NCBI RefSeq assembly: GCF_014207355.1
Contig: NZ_JACHEF010000004.1
Location: forward strand, 434,001 to 498,000
Source of the DNA: Mesorhizobium sangaii
GTDB lineage: Bacteria > Pseudomonadota > Alphaproteobacteria > Rhizobiales > Rhizobiaceae
Direction: 5' to 3'
DNA: 64,000 nucleotides
The notes beneath the pieces are model-generated. The model ran no database searches, was not told the origin of the DNA, and saw nothing but the letters and a program-made list of their open reading frames with translations. Position numbers and translations under genes: made by a program. Below are positions 53,981-63,235 of the stretch, piece by piece; within the stretch, counting starts at the first letter, position 1, and each line of letters starts with the position of its first letter.

Positions 53981-56301
53981 GCCGCGTCTCCCCGAGACGT
54001 TGCAGGGACACGCATCGGAACTATACCCTGCCACCCTCGCGACCTTGCCGATCGCTTGGACTCGAAGCCTCGGGCCTTGAGGGCTTCTCCAAGCTCTCGC
54101 TGTGACCCGCGCTCCGCTCCGTTGCGATCTGCCCAGGTGGACCAGCTCATGAAGAGAGCCGATGCAGCAGATGCCTTGGAAGGATCGAGGTGACACTCCT
54201 GGTCGATCCACTGGCCGATGACATCTTCGTCTTCGAAATACTCGTGCGCCGCGTCGACAACAGACGCAGGCGGTGCAAGCCCAATCCTGAACCAGTCAGC
54301 GCAACCTTCCAGCATCCAACCCAAGATGCCGTCGCGCTCTGCCTTCAGCTTTAACAGCAGCTGCCTGTCCCGGCGCTCGGGCGGGATCGTCACCTCGAAG
54401 GGCACCAGGTGGAGGCGCCGCCGCATGGCCTCGCCAACACTTGAAAGGCGGGGACGATGATTGCCGGCGATGAGGAGTTTGAATGTGGGCTGGAACTCGA
54501 AAAAATCGCGGTGCATGAAGCGCACGCGCAGCTTGTCCCCACCGGTAATCGACTTGATGCGACTTTCCGCCCATGCCCGGCCACTTTCGGTCTCGTTGAC
54601 CGTGACCAGGCGTGCGCCTCTCAGCCCTGCGAGATCTGTTGGGTGACGCTCCCCCCTCCCGGCCATGAAGGTTTCGAGCGGAGCCGTGACGCCATAGTCT
54701 CCCAACACATCTGCGAGGACCGACAGGAAGACCGACTTGCCGTTGGCCCCCGCGCCGTGAAGGAAAAAGAAAACCTGTTCCGAGGTGTCGCCGCTGAGGC
54801 AGTAACCCGCGACACGGGCGAGATAGGCGAGGAGGACGGGATCGCCACCTGTGATCTCGTCGAGGAATTCTTCCCATATGGGGCAGTTCCTGCCGGGCGA
54901 CGCTGCGGTCTGTCGCGTCATCGTTGCTCCACGCTGGTGAGGTCCGATCTCTCCCGTCCGAAGATCTACCACTCCTGCCGGCGTATTCAGCACCATCGTG
55001 TCGGCATCGAACTCTTCCGGAAGGGCCGTGTGGCGTGGATCGCTCCTGGCTATCCGCTCGACGGCCCTGATGGTCCGATCGCTGCAAATGCGTCGAATAT
55101 CGGCTGCCTGCGCGCTGACTGCCGCGGCCCGGCAGATCTGCCGTACTACTTCGAAGACCTCGTCCGCCGAATCGATCTGCCATCGGGTTCCGACCCACTT
55201 GAGCCAGGCGCTCCAGACGGCGACATACCGCCAGTCGGGGGCGTTCAGTTCCGAGAAACGATCCGCCAGAGCGTCTTCTGTGACCGGCGAAAGGCTCGAC
55301 TCGGGATTGGCTCCGGGCACATTGCTGGGCCAGTCATGCCGAAGGCCATCTTTGTGCTGGAGAGAACGGAACGCGACCTTTAGCCGTTCTTCCGGCCATG
55401 GCGGAATGACCAGCCCGGCGTTGTATGCCCGGACCTTGTCCCAGGCTTCTGCCAACGAAATTCTGCATAGCCGAGCCTCCCTGATGAAGTGTCCGATCAC
55501 GGTCGAAACAGCATTGAAGCGGGTTATCCCGTCGGCACCTCCCTCCCGAACCGGAAGCGTCAAAAGCTCCGTGACGGAGGGGCGACCAGCATTGAATCCC
55601 TCGTGCAGTTGAAATTCCTTGGTGCGCAGGCCCGGAAAATGAGGAAGCTTGCCAGCCAATTCGATTAGGCTGGAAAGGTCATAGCGATTTGCGTTGATGT
55701 CCCTGATGGTGACCGGAGACAGTATGCCATGCTTGCCATGGACGCTTCCGGCGATCCGCACTGGTTGATGGGCGCTGCCGAAGGCCGGGTCCGCGGCGAC
55801 CAGTGAAGCCAGAAGCGAGCGCAACCTGCATACCTCAGCGAGCTGCTCGCCTCGAGCGACTGCTGTGAGCCGCCAGTAGAGATGCCTCTTGCAGGTTCCG
55901 TTTTCTGTGCGGCCGCCGGACAGCACATCGAGTGTTGGCGCCCCAAGGTGGTTGGCAAGATGAGCAGCCTTGGCCTCGATGTCGCCCTCATCAAGGTCTA
56001 CGAGCACGACGGCCGTCGCCGACACATCGCTGGCCGTCGCCTTGCCCGGCGCGTCCACTAGGCCAGGGACGACGAACAATCCAACGCCGGCCCGCAGCGC
56101 CTCGTCTGCCAAGGGGCTGACCTGATTGACAAGATCGGCGCCAGTCCTGATGAACGGCGTCTTTGGCGGGCGCGAGGGGGTTCCCTTTTCGGCGAAGAGA
56201 CGGATCGCGGCGTATCCCTCCAACCCGTCGAAGAGAACCGAGAGGTGAGTGGCGATCGCATGGCGGTCCGGAACTGGCCCATCAGAATGCAGCGAGCTCA
56301 T
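53977..56301 (-). CDS. Phage/plasmid primase-helicase (P4/D5 type)
   Basis: ATG 56301 follows GGGGGCGG. The N-terminal part resembles a primase-polymerase domain (VVLVDLDEGD, GGRTENGTCKRHLYWRL). A D5-type helper region and SF3-like helicase follow with Walker A GAGANGKSVFLSVLADVL and sensor GNHRPRL. It would prime and unwind DNA for replication of the integrated element. 774 residues, intact. Its start overlaps the HTH gene and its end the small gene, so a single operon is likely. Confidence 0.85.
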   Translation of the reverse strand: MSSLHSDGPVPDRHAIATHLSVLFDGLEGYAAIRLFAEKGTPSRPPKTPFIRTGADLVNQVSPLADEALRAGVGLFVVPGLVDAPGKATASDVSATAVVLVDLDEGDIEAKAAHLANHLGAPTLDVLSGGRTENGTCKRHLYWRLTAVARGEQLAEVCRLRSLLASLVAADPAFGSAHQPVRIAGSVHGKHGILSPVTIRDINANRYDLSSLIELAGKLPHFPGLRTKEFQLHEGFNAGRPSVTELLTLPVREGGADGITRFNAVSTVIGHFIREARLCRISLAEAWDKVRAYNAGLVIPPWPEERLKVAFRSLQHKDGLRHDWPSNVPGANPESSLSPVTEDALADRFSELNAPDWRYVAVWSAWLKWVGTRWQIDSADEVFEVVRQICRAAAVSAQAADIRRICSDRTIRAVERIARSDPRHTALPEEFDADTMVLNTPAGVVDLRTGEIGPHQRGATMTRQTAASPGRNCPIWEEFLDEITGGDPVLLAYLARVAGYCLSGDTSEQVFFFLHGAGANGKSVFLSVLADVLGDYGVTAPLETFMAGRGERHPTDLAGLRGARLVTVNETESGRAWAESRIKSITGGDKLRVRFMHRDFFEFQPTFKLLIAGNHRPRLSSVGEAMRRRLHLVPFEVTIPPERRDRQLLLKLKAERDGILGWMLEGCADWFRIGLAPPASVVDAAHEYFEDEDVIGQWIDQECHLDPSKASAASALFMSWSTWADRNGAERGSQRELGEALKARGFESKRSARSRGWQGIVPMRVPATSRGDAA

Positions 56302-56525
56302 TTGCCGCCCCCTTCGATATGGCGGGCCGCTGCCTCGAATGCTTCGATATCGGTCAGCCGATACAGGACGCGCTTGCCGATCAGGAGGAATCCAGGCCCC
56401 TGCCCTGAGCCGCGCCAGCGCTGGAGTGTTCGTTGCGATAAGCGCCACCGAGCGGCGAGTTCGGCCTCGAGGAGATGTTCCGCTGGCTTTTGCCCGGTTG
56501 GACGGTGAGAGTTGATCAATGTCAT
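56298..56525 (-). CDS. AlpA/excisionase-like helix-turn-helix protein
   Basis: EAELAARWRLSQRTLQRWRG and LIGKRVLYRLTDIEAFE form a MerR-type winged helix as in AlpA and excisionases, which regulate excision or transcription of integrated elements. 75 residues. It is the first gene of the operon and overlaps the primase start by four bases. Confidence 0.8.
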   Translation of the reverse strand: MTLINSHRPTGQKPAEHLLEAELAARWRLSQRTLQRWRGSGQGPGFLLIGKRVLYRLTDIEAFEAAARHIEGGGK

Positions 56526-56740
56526 GTGCCGCGTCCGCTGACCTCGTTTTCAATGGGGTCATCTTCCGATATGCGCGGCGGGTGCTTCTATGATCGGTCC
56601 CTGACGCCAGAGGGCCGCTTCATGACAATCAGTGACAGACCCAAACCGAATCGCTGTCGCTCAAGCCTTCTCTTCCTGACAAACCGGTCCGCATCCTGAC
56701 AGGCCATCCGACTGGGCCTGATTGAGCTGCGCGTCAGGGC

Positions 56741-58371
56741 TTAGTCCGTGGTGATAACTGATTCGACGAAGCGGCTTTCCGGGTCGAGCCGGTAACCTCT
56801 TTGGGGGCGGGTCTCGATCAGAAGTGGTTTGGCCGGTGGCACGCCCTCAATCACAGAGTAGAATTCTTCGAGTTCGCGCCTGCAGCGCAGAATGCGCTGC
56901 TCCACAACCGACTTGTTGGATTCAGGGCGGCGGCGACGGCGCCAGAAGCCGTGAACCTGAACTCCTTCGCAACGCGGCCGCCTCCAACATCTTCATCGTG
57001 GACGGGCCTCATGGGAACCACGACGCTGGCATTGACGCCTTTCACCTCGCCCAATCCCGCTACGGTCAGGCGACATGACTTCTCCTCGCCTGAAAGTGTG
57101 AGCCGCAGCGGAAAGATGCCGTTCTGCTTGTTTGACGTAGCCTGCTTGAGATCCTGGTCTTGTATGGCGTAGCGATCCTTGAGAGTGGCTGTGTCCGGCA
57201 TGGTCGCTTGTCCGTTCATCACACTCAGAAACATGCGAAGAAGCGAGGTCGCCGGAAGAGCTCCGGCAATCAATTCGGCCGAGTAATTCTTGACGCCCCA
57301 GGCAAGCGTCTCCTGCACAGCCTGTCCATGTCGCCTTTGAAGTTCCATGATATTGAGCGCGGTTTGGCGGGATGGCTGATCAGGGAAGCCTTCAATGATG
57401 CGGCCGATCTCGCTGCCAAATCTTTCGAGGAACGTGAGGTCGTCCATGTTTGCCAGGGAATGAGCGTGACGGGTCCAGTCCAGTGCCATGGTCCGGCTCT
57501 CGCTCTTTTCTCGCGTGTCGGTCAGAACCTCGGTTTCATAGATGCTGGCCGGATCGTACTCGCCCATCCCGTTGGCAATCATGGCAAAGCGGCGGTCAAT
57601 GCATTGCGAGCAGGCGCCACAATGGGTTTTGACGACGGTGCGGTTGTGGACCTCGCTGCAACTGACGCTTTCGGCGATCAGGTCCGTTGCGCCGTGATCG
57701 CGCAGCCGGGACACCACCTGCGTCTTGGTGAGCCAAGTATATGGATTCGAGAATTCGAACGGCTCCCCAGTCATCAGTCGGAGCAGGTGACCGAGGCGGT
57801 GGACAACGAGCGGGTGGGTCGTTCGGGTGGCCAGAGAGCCAATCACCTGGGGGCTGATCGGTAGGTTCTGGCTGACCACACCGTTCTCGAAGAGAAGCAG
57901 CTGTCTGGTGTCCAGGATATGCGAGACGAGAAAGCCGAGCGCGGCAAACAGCAGTGGCCTCGACCGCTGGGTTGTCTCGGACGCCTCTCCTGCCGACCTG
58001 CGCGCTTTGATCGGGATCCATAATATCCGTCCGGGGAAGCGCTCCTTCAGTCTGGCTGCAAGCCAGTCCTGGTGAGGCATCCGCTTCTGCGCCGAGCGAT
58101 GAGTCACGAGCGCCAGGCGTGCATCAGTTGTGGCCAGCTTCTCGACGACGCCGGCAAGAGAATCCAGTCCCCCGGAGAACAGGATGACTTCGTCGGCCAT
58201 GAAGGCCGATGATTGATCGAAATCGAGGAAGATAGATGACCTCGCGCGCACAGCCGACCGACTGAATTCGAAGTCCACATCATCGTCGGTCATGAATTCG
58301 GTCGCATCAGTCAGCGCTTCGGTCACGTCGGCGCGGCTCCAGAAATCGGGTTCGCGCACGGAGTTCGGCAA
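56741..58371 (-). pseudogene. QueC-like PP-loop protein with C-terminal winged helix, one frameshift
   Basis: The ATP-binding PP-loop is clear (VILFSGGLDSLAGVVEKL), as is a zinc site (THCGACSQCIDRRFAMIANG) characteristic of QueC-like enzymes, which make 7-cyano-7-deazaguanine. The N-terminus carries ALTDATEFMTDDDVDFEFSR. The first frame ends at 56851, but after a slip near 56935 another minus-strand frame reads VVEQRILRCRRELEEF, then LLIETRPQRGYRLDP to TAA 56741: an OmpR/PhoB-type winged helix. Total ~543 residues. The start is TTG 58371; no ATG is at hand. A gene of unknown function overlaps its start. Confidence 0.7.
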
Positions 58372-58702
58372 AGTCGCTTCTGCCGGCCCGGGCAGTACGA
58401 TTGTCCAGGTGACGACCGACCGCCGTAAGCACCTGGGTCAGCTCGGGGTGATCGGGAACGTCGACCCCAAGCTCGCGAAGTCCGACGCCGAAATTTCCTG
58501 TGCGGGCCGCCTGCGGGATGAGGCATAACAGCCGGACTGCTTCGACGAAAACCGGATCGGTTACGGCCGATGCGAGCTCACGCTCTATCGCACGAGTGGT
58601 CGCCGAAATGATCTTGTCTTCCGGAGCGCCTTTGGTGAGGAGGCCGACGACGGCACGCCATGATTTGGATTTCGGCAACCGGCCGAGGCGGATGTGCCCC
58701 AT
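58307..58702 (-). CDS. Unknown protein upstream of the QueC-like gene, probably truncated
   Basis: The 131-residue product begins MGHIRLGRLPKSKSWRAVVG, has alternating helices (AVRLLCLIPQAARTGNFGVG, ELTQVLTAVGRHLDN) and then, after RSDFAEL, becomes Arg-rich where it overlaps the QueC-like gene. Relatives that I recall beside QueC-like genes are roughly twice as long, so a deletion may have fused the pair. Function unknown; guilt by association suggests defence or DNA modification. Confidence 0.5.
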   Translation of the reverse strand: MGHIRLGRLPKSKSWRAVVGLLTKGAPEDKIISATTRAIERELASAVTDPVFVEAVRLLCLIPQAARTGNFGVGLRELGVDVPDHPELTQVLTAVGRHLDNRTARAGRSDFAELRARTRFLEPRRRDRSAD

Positions 58703-58979
58703 CGCGTTAGCAGCCCAGATTGGAAAAGGGCAGAGTGCAACCCGCTCCTATCTAACTGCTTAACCGATCCGCTAAGATTGGCTCTAGACCGATAGAGCGC
58801 TGGCCCGGTGACGGGAATGACGCGAGATGACGGACAGATCCATATTTGTTTCACACGCACGCGTAGGGAGAAAAACAGTTTTGTCTGTCACTGCGCGTCA
58901 TCATCTGCACTGAGAGATATCCCTGTCGCCTGATGTCTAGGAATGTCGCCTTACGTCATCAATACTTTGGCGTTGCTGC
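58703..58979. other. Intergenic region
   Basis: No gene seen; probably contains promoters for the divergent QueC-partner and methyltransferase genes, but no elements could be fixed. Confidence 0.3.
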
Positions 58980-60361
58980 GTGGTAAGGTGGAAGACATCA
59001 GATTATTTCAGGAGCCTGCAGTTGGAGCAGCAAACAGATGGGTGCGGAGTTCATGTTCGGCCTGTTGAGAACGGCCCGTCCGCGTCGCCTCGCTGCGCCA
59101 GTCCGCCGGATGGTGACCGCGTTCCTCCTGGCATTCTCTTTGTGGAGTATCGTCCTGCCGCGGCTCTGATCCCGTTCGCGAAGAACGCCCGCACGCACAG
59201 CGATGCGCAGGTGGCGCAGATCGCGGCATCGATCCGCGAGTTCGGCTGGACGAACCCGATCTTGGTCGACGGTGCGAACGGCATCATTGCCGGTCATGGA
59301 CGGCTGCTGGCGGCAAGGAAGCTCGGCATGCAGGAGGTGCCGGTCGTCAAGCTCGCCGGCCTAACGGACGCTCAGAAACGCGCGCTAGTCATTGCCGACA
59401 ACAAGCTGGCGCTCAATGCCGGCTGGGACAATGAACTGCTTGGGCTGGAACTCGCAGATCTCGGCGAACTTGGCTTCGATCTGTCGCTGACTGGCTTCGA
59501 CGATCTGGAGATCGCCGTGCTGACTGGGGCCGGCAATTCAGGACTGACTGACCCGGACGACATTCCCGAGACCCCAGCGCTATCAACCACCCTGTCCGGC
59601 GACGTTTGGATCCTCGGCAAGCACCGGCTGATCTGCGGCGACAGCACCAACGCCGCTGACGTCGAACGCGTGCTCGCCGGGGTGAAGCCGCATCTGCTTG
59701 TGACGGATCCACCATATGGCGTCAGCTATGACCCGGCCTGGCGCGAGCGCTTCGGTGACGGGGCCAACCTCGCCAAGGGAACCGTGTTGAACGACGATCG
59801 TGCCGACTGGCGCGAGGCCTGGGCGCTATTTCCCGGTGACGTTGCCTATGTCTGGCATGGCGCCCTTCATGCCGCCACAGTGGCCGCCAGCCTGGAGGCC
59901 AGCGGCTTTGCCGTTCGCTCCCAGATCATCTGGGACAAGACCCGGCTGGTCATCGGCCGCGGCGACTACCATTGGCAGCACGAGCCGGCCTGGTACGCCG
60001 TCAGGAAGGGCAAGAAGGGCCACTGGGCGGGGGATCGCAAGCAGACCACCGTCTGGGCCATCCCGCACCGGAAGTCGGACACTGGCCACGGCACGCAGAA
60101 GCCTGTCGAATGCATGCGGCGCCCGATCGAGAACAACTCCTCGCCCGGCCAAGCCGTCTACGAGCCGTTTAGCGGCTCCGGCACGACGATCATCGCGCTG
60201 AGATGACCGGCCGCTGCTGTCACGCGATCGAACTGAACCCGGCCTATGTCGATGTCGCCGTGACCCGCTGGCAGGACTTCACCGGCCAGGCAGCGGTGCT
60301 GGAATGCGACGGTCAGAGCTTCGCCGAGGCAAAGCTTGAGCGGATCGAGACAAGGCCATGA
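58980..60361 (+). pseudogene. DNA methyltransferase with N-terminal ParB-like domain, frameshifted near the end
   Basis: After ~50 uncertain residues (start GTG 58980) comes a ParB/Srx-like domain (YRPAAALIPFAKNARTHSDA, NPILVDGANGIIAGHGRLLA). The N6-adenine or N4-cytosine methyltransferase follows with DPPYGVSYDP (catalytic) and FSGSGTTIIA (SAM-binding). A base is missing near 60195, so the frame ends at 60206 instead of continuing AEMTGRCCHAIELNPAYVDV to TGA 60361. Stand-alone ParB-methyltransferases are common in prophages of this group. The stop overlaps the next ATG. Confidence 0.8.
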
Positions 60362-60672
60362 CCACCAAGACTGCGATCCTGCAGGCGATACGCCAAAAAT
60401 GTCTGGACTGCTCCGGCTGTCAACCGGCCGAGGTTCGCGAGTGTCCCGTCAGCACGTGCGGTTTGTGGCTATTCAGGTTGGGGATGGACCCCGACCCCAG
60501 CCGGATTCGCGGCTTCGCCAAATCCCCCGTGTACACGGGGGATTTCGAGGAAGGAACTACAAAGGGCACTCAGGTAGCCCAAATGCCCTCGCCTTCGAGA
60601 AATGGCTTCCTACACGCGAGTTTTGGGGAAAGCGGGGCCATTGTCGCCGGCAGCATCGATCTGGAGCCCTGA
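60358..60672 (+). CDS. Phage-associated Cys-rich protein before the packaging gene
   Basis: ATG overlaps the methyltransferase stop (ATGA). IRQKCLDCSGCQPAEVRECP and VSTCGLWLFR give five Cys in a likely zinc-binding pattern, followed by DPDPSRIRGFAKSPVYTGDF. Such proteins often precede terminase genes in rhizobial prophages. 104 residues; the last ~30 are less typical. Confidence 0.6.
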   Translation: MTTKTAILQAIRQKCLDCSGCQPAEVRECPVSTCGLWLFRLGMDPDPSRIRGFAKSPVYTGDFEEGTTKGTQVAQMPSPSRNGFLHASFGESGAIVAGSIDLEP

Positions 60673-60673
60673 C

Positions 60674-61168
60674 ATGGCCCGCCCGACCCACCAGCCCGAC
60701 GACGCCTCGCGCCGCCAGGTCGAAGCCCTGGCCGGCTATGGAGTACCCGAGACCGGCATTGCCGACATGATCGGTATTGATCCCAAGACCCTGCGCAAGC
60801 ACTACCGACAGGAACTCAGGATTGGCCATACCAAGGCCAATTCCGCTGTGGCGCAAAGCCTGTTCCGCAAAGCGACAGGCGAAGGCCCTCAGTCGGTCAC
60901 CGCGGCGATCTTCTGGGCTAAAACCCGCATGGGCTGGAAAGAGACGATCGTCAACGAGCATAGCGGCCAGCCAGTGCATAAGATCACTCGGATCATCATC
61001 TCGCCACCTGACCCCAAAACGCTCCGGGCAAACCGCGCCGTCACTCTTGAGCCTGAGCCGGCCGAATGGGAGCCGGTCGGCGCACGCCCGAGGGTGTTAA
61101 TTGAGAGTCCCGGGCAAGTCCAAGCGACCGAAATGGATGACCGAGGGCCCTCTCCGAACAGCAGGTAA
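60674..61168 (+). CDS. Terminase small-subunit-like helix-turn-helix protein
   Basis: It begins one base after the previous stop. ARPTHQPDDASRRQVEALAG, GYGVPETGIADMIGIDPKTL and RKHYRQELRIGHTKANSAVA are the helix-turn-helix and helix of small terminase subunits. The tail after ~120 is Pro-rich and less certain. No large subunit follows: the convergent DUF4112 gene begins at once, so the prophage is cut here. Confidence 0.65.
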   Translation: MARPTHQPDDASRRQVEALAGYGVPETGIADMIGIDPKTLRKHYRQELRIGHTKANSAVAQSLFRKATGEGPQSVTAAIFWAKTRMGWKETIVNEHSGQPVHKITRIIISPPDPKTLRANRAVTLEPEPAEWEPVGARPRVLIESPGQVQATEMDDRGPSPNSR

Positions 61169-61610
61169 CTACCTGCTCGATCCCTGATCGGTAAACCACC
61201 CATCCAGGAGGGCGACTACGCCTCCTTGGGGAAGGCATCACCGCAGCGCCTTGCCGTTGGAGGTGACGGCGAAGCAGCCTGATGTTGCGATTATTGGCCT
61301 TGAAATATACGTCGAAGATCGAGCCGAGAATAGGAACGCTTCCCACGACCGTATCGAACAGCACGTTGCCTAACATGCGGGCGACCAAGCCATTTCCAGC
61401 CCCGCATTTTCGGGCTCGCAAAACGATATAAGCCGAAACCAGGCCTGTTGCTGCATCCCCGAGAACGGGTACCAGACCCACCAAGGCATCCAATCCAAAA
61501 CGAATTGACGTCCCCGGAATGACCCAGCGGGAATCCAGTAGAGCGGCCAATAGATCCAACTCGGCAATTGCTTTCGCTACTTCGGACTCGCGGTAGTCCT
61601 GCCCACTCAT
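61041..61610 (-). CDS. DUF4112 membrane protein with extended C-terminus
   Basis: The core is textbook DUF4112: LLAALLDSRWVIPGTSIRFG, LDALVGLVPVLGDAATGLVS, GNVLFDTVVGSVPILGSIFD, YFKANNRNIRLLRRHL. Family proteins usually end there; this frame continues ~70 residues antisense to the terminase-like gene, probably after loss of the stop. ATG 61610 is used; a GTG at 61661 is possible. It lies next to a DUF937 gene in the same direction. Confidence 0.65.
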   Translation of the reverse strand: MSGQDYRESEVAKAIAELDLLAALLDSRWVIPGTSIRFGLDALVGLVPVLGDAATGLVSAYIVLRARKCGAGNGLVARMLGNVLFDTVVGSVPILGSIFDVYFKANNRNIRLLRRHLQRQGAAVMPSPRRRSRPPGWVVYRSGIEQVVTCCSERALGHPFRSLGLARDSQLTPSGVRRPAPIRPAQAQE

Positions 61611-61674
61611 CCCTGGCGCGGGGAATGTGCGATTTATCAGATCTCCTTGCAGATCTGTCACGCTAGACTTCGCT

Positions 61675-62163
61675 CTAACCGGTTGGATTTTTGGCTTGCG
61701 TCGTACGCGGAGGCACGTCGTCGAGCAGGGTCGTCTCACCCGAGCCTTGCGTCGGCTCAGCTACTGGCAATTCACCATTTGGCGTAAGCTTGTTGACTGC
61801 CTCGGGTAGATCTCTTGTGATCCTGGCAATCAGCTCATCGCGCGAAAGACCCGTCTGCGTCGAAAGGGAAGCGAGTGTATCTTCGTCGATTGCCGTTTCC
61901 ACGTCCTTGGGCTCGATTGGTTGGTTCGGCCCGCTGCCAACCCACGAGTCTACCTTTGATCCCGCCCCTGCACTTCTGAACCGGTCGAGGATGTCGCCGA
62001 GGGCCGTCCCCGAAACGCCTTTGGATAGGTGATCCAGGATCCCGCCTTGCGGGTCGTTTGGATTACGATCTCCCGCTCCACGGATTATGTCGCCGATCTT
62101 GTCGCGATTTTGGTATGCCAGGACGCCAAGCATAGCGATCGCTAATTTTCCCAGATTTGCCAT
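61675..62163 (-). CDS. DUF937/YidB-like protein
   Basis: The 162-residue product opens MANLGKLAIAMLGVLAYQNR and has LSKGVSGTALGDILDRFRSA, GSGPNQPIEPKDVETAI and LASLSTQTGLSRDELIARIT, the DUF937 pattern. The C-terminal 30 residues are low-complexity. Likely co-transcribed with the DUF4112 gene downstream. Function unknown. Confidence 0.75.
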   Translation of the reverse strand: MANLGKLAIAMLGVLAYQNRDKIGDIIRGAGDRNPNDPQGGILDHLSKGVSGTALGDILDRFRSAGAGSKVDSWVGSGPNQPIEPKDVETAIDEDTLASLSTQTGLSRDELIARITRDLPEAVNKLTPNGELPVAEPTQGSGETTLLDDVPPRTTQAKNPTG

Positions 62164-62357
62164 TGGTCTCCTCCACGGTTCAGATGGAGAAGGGCTCGAC
62201 CTCGCAAAAGTTCCGCGAACGACGATCTATTATTGTGAGGGATGCACGCGGAAAGCTGCAATTTCCAGCTATCGTGTTGAAAGAACTTGGCTTTTGTTGC
62301 CGACTGAGCAAACTGCAAACGGTGGTTTGCAGTTTGCACACCCGGAGGATTTGCATC

Positions 62358-63032
62358 ATGCCGACCGCAGTAGCCTACTATCGGGTCTCAACACAAAGGC
62401 AGGGTCGATCAGGCCTCGGCATCGACGCCCAGCGAGCAGCCGTCGCCCGCTTCGCCGAAACCGAAGGCATCGCGGTCTGCCACGAGTTTACCGAGGTCGA
62501 AACCGGCAAGGGCTCGGATGCCCTGGACCGGCGCCCACAGCTGGCAGCCGCGCTCGCCCAGGCTCGACAGGCAAAATGTCCGGTCATTGTCGCAAAGCTC
62601 GATCGACTATCACGCGACGTCGCCTTCATTGCCGGTCTCATGGTTCAGCGCGTTCCTTTGATCGTCGCTGAACTTGGAGCCGATGCCGACCCGTTCATGC
62701 TGCACCTCTATGCGGCGCTCGCCGAGAAAGAGCGGCGTCTCATCTCGGAACGCACCAAAGCCGCCCTCGCCTCTCGCAAGATGACCGGAACGAAACTTGG
62801 CAACCCAATCAATTACGCGCAGGCAGCCGCCAAGGGACGACAGATCTCAGTGCAGACGGCCGATCGGTTCGCTGAGACTGTTCTTCCGGTCATCGATTCC
62901 ATCCGTCGCTCCGGCATCACCAGCCTGCGCGGGGTGGCGACTGCCTTGAACAACCGCGGCGTTCGGACAGCACGGAACGGCCGGTGGCAGGTTCCGAATG
63001 TGAGGAATCTATTAGCGCGCACGAGCGCATAG
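62358..63032 (+). CDS. Small serine recombinase (resolvase)
   Basis: ATG 62358 follows GGAGG. AVAYYRVSTQRQGRSGLGID carries the catalytic Ser, VIVAKLDRLSRDVAFIAGLM the resolvase core, and LRGVATALNNRGVRTARNG with WQVPNVRNLLAR the C-terminal helix-turn-helix. 224 residues, intact. A second copy of its 3' end survives at 8720-8778. Possibly the resolvase of a transposon or of the whole island. Confidence 0.88.
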   Translation: MPTAVAYYRVSTQRQGRSGLGIDAQRAAVARFAETEGIAVCHEFTEVETGKGSDALDRRPQLAAALAQARQAKCPVIVAKLDRLSRDVAFIAGLMVQRVPLIVAELGADADPFMLHLYAALAEKERRLISERTKAALASRKMTGTKLGNPINYAQAAAKGRQISVQTADRFAETVLPVIDSIRRSGITSLRGVATALNNRGVRTARNGRWQVPNVRNLLARTSA

Positions 63033-63160
63033 CACTCGGAACAGTTTTAATAGGCGGGAAAATCACCAGTTGTAGATCGGTTAGAAACCGGATGGGTTCC
63101 GGCCGTGCATAAGAACGGCGGCGGCCTGGAGGGGATTGTCCTCCTGTTACGACGTCAAGG

Positions 63161-63207
63161 CTCAGGATTGCGCGTCCATTAGCTTGAGTGCATGTTTAGT
63201 CGGCCGG
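63161..63207 (+). repeat. Dispersed ~45-bp repeat, copy 2
   Basis: CTCAGGATTGCGCGTCCATT, then AGCTTGAG, GCATGTTTAG and CGGCCGG match 11912-11959 in order. It lies 129 bases after the resolvase stop and shortly before the cfa start. Confidence 0.7.
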
Positions 63208-63235
63208 CTTGGCAGAACATGTGAGGTCGAATGTC

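Noticed and set aside
54457..55383. 308-residue plus-strand open frame
   Set aside because: Antisense to the primase-helicase; no protein-like features.
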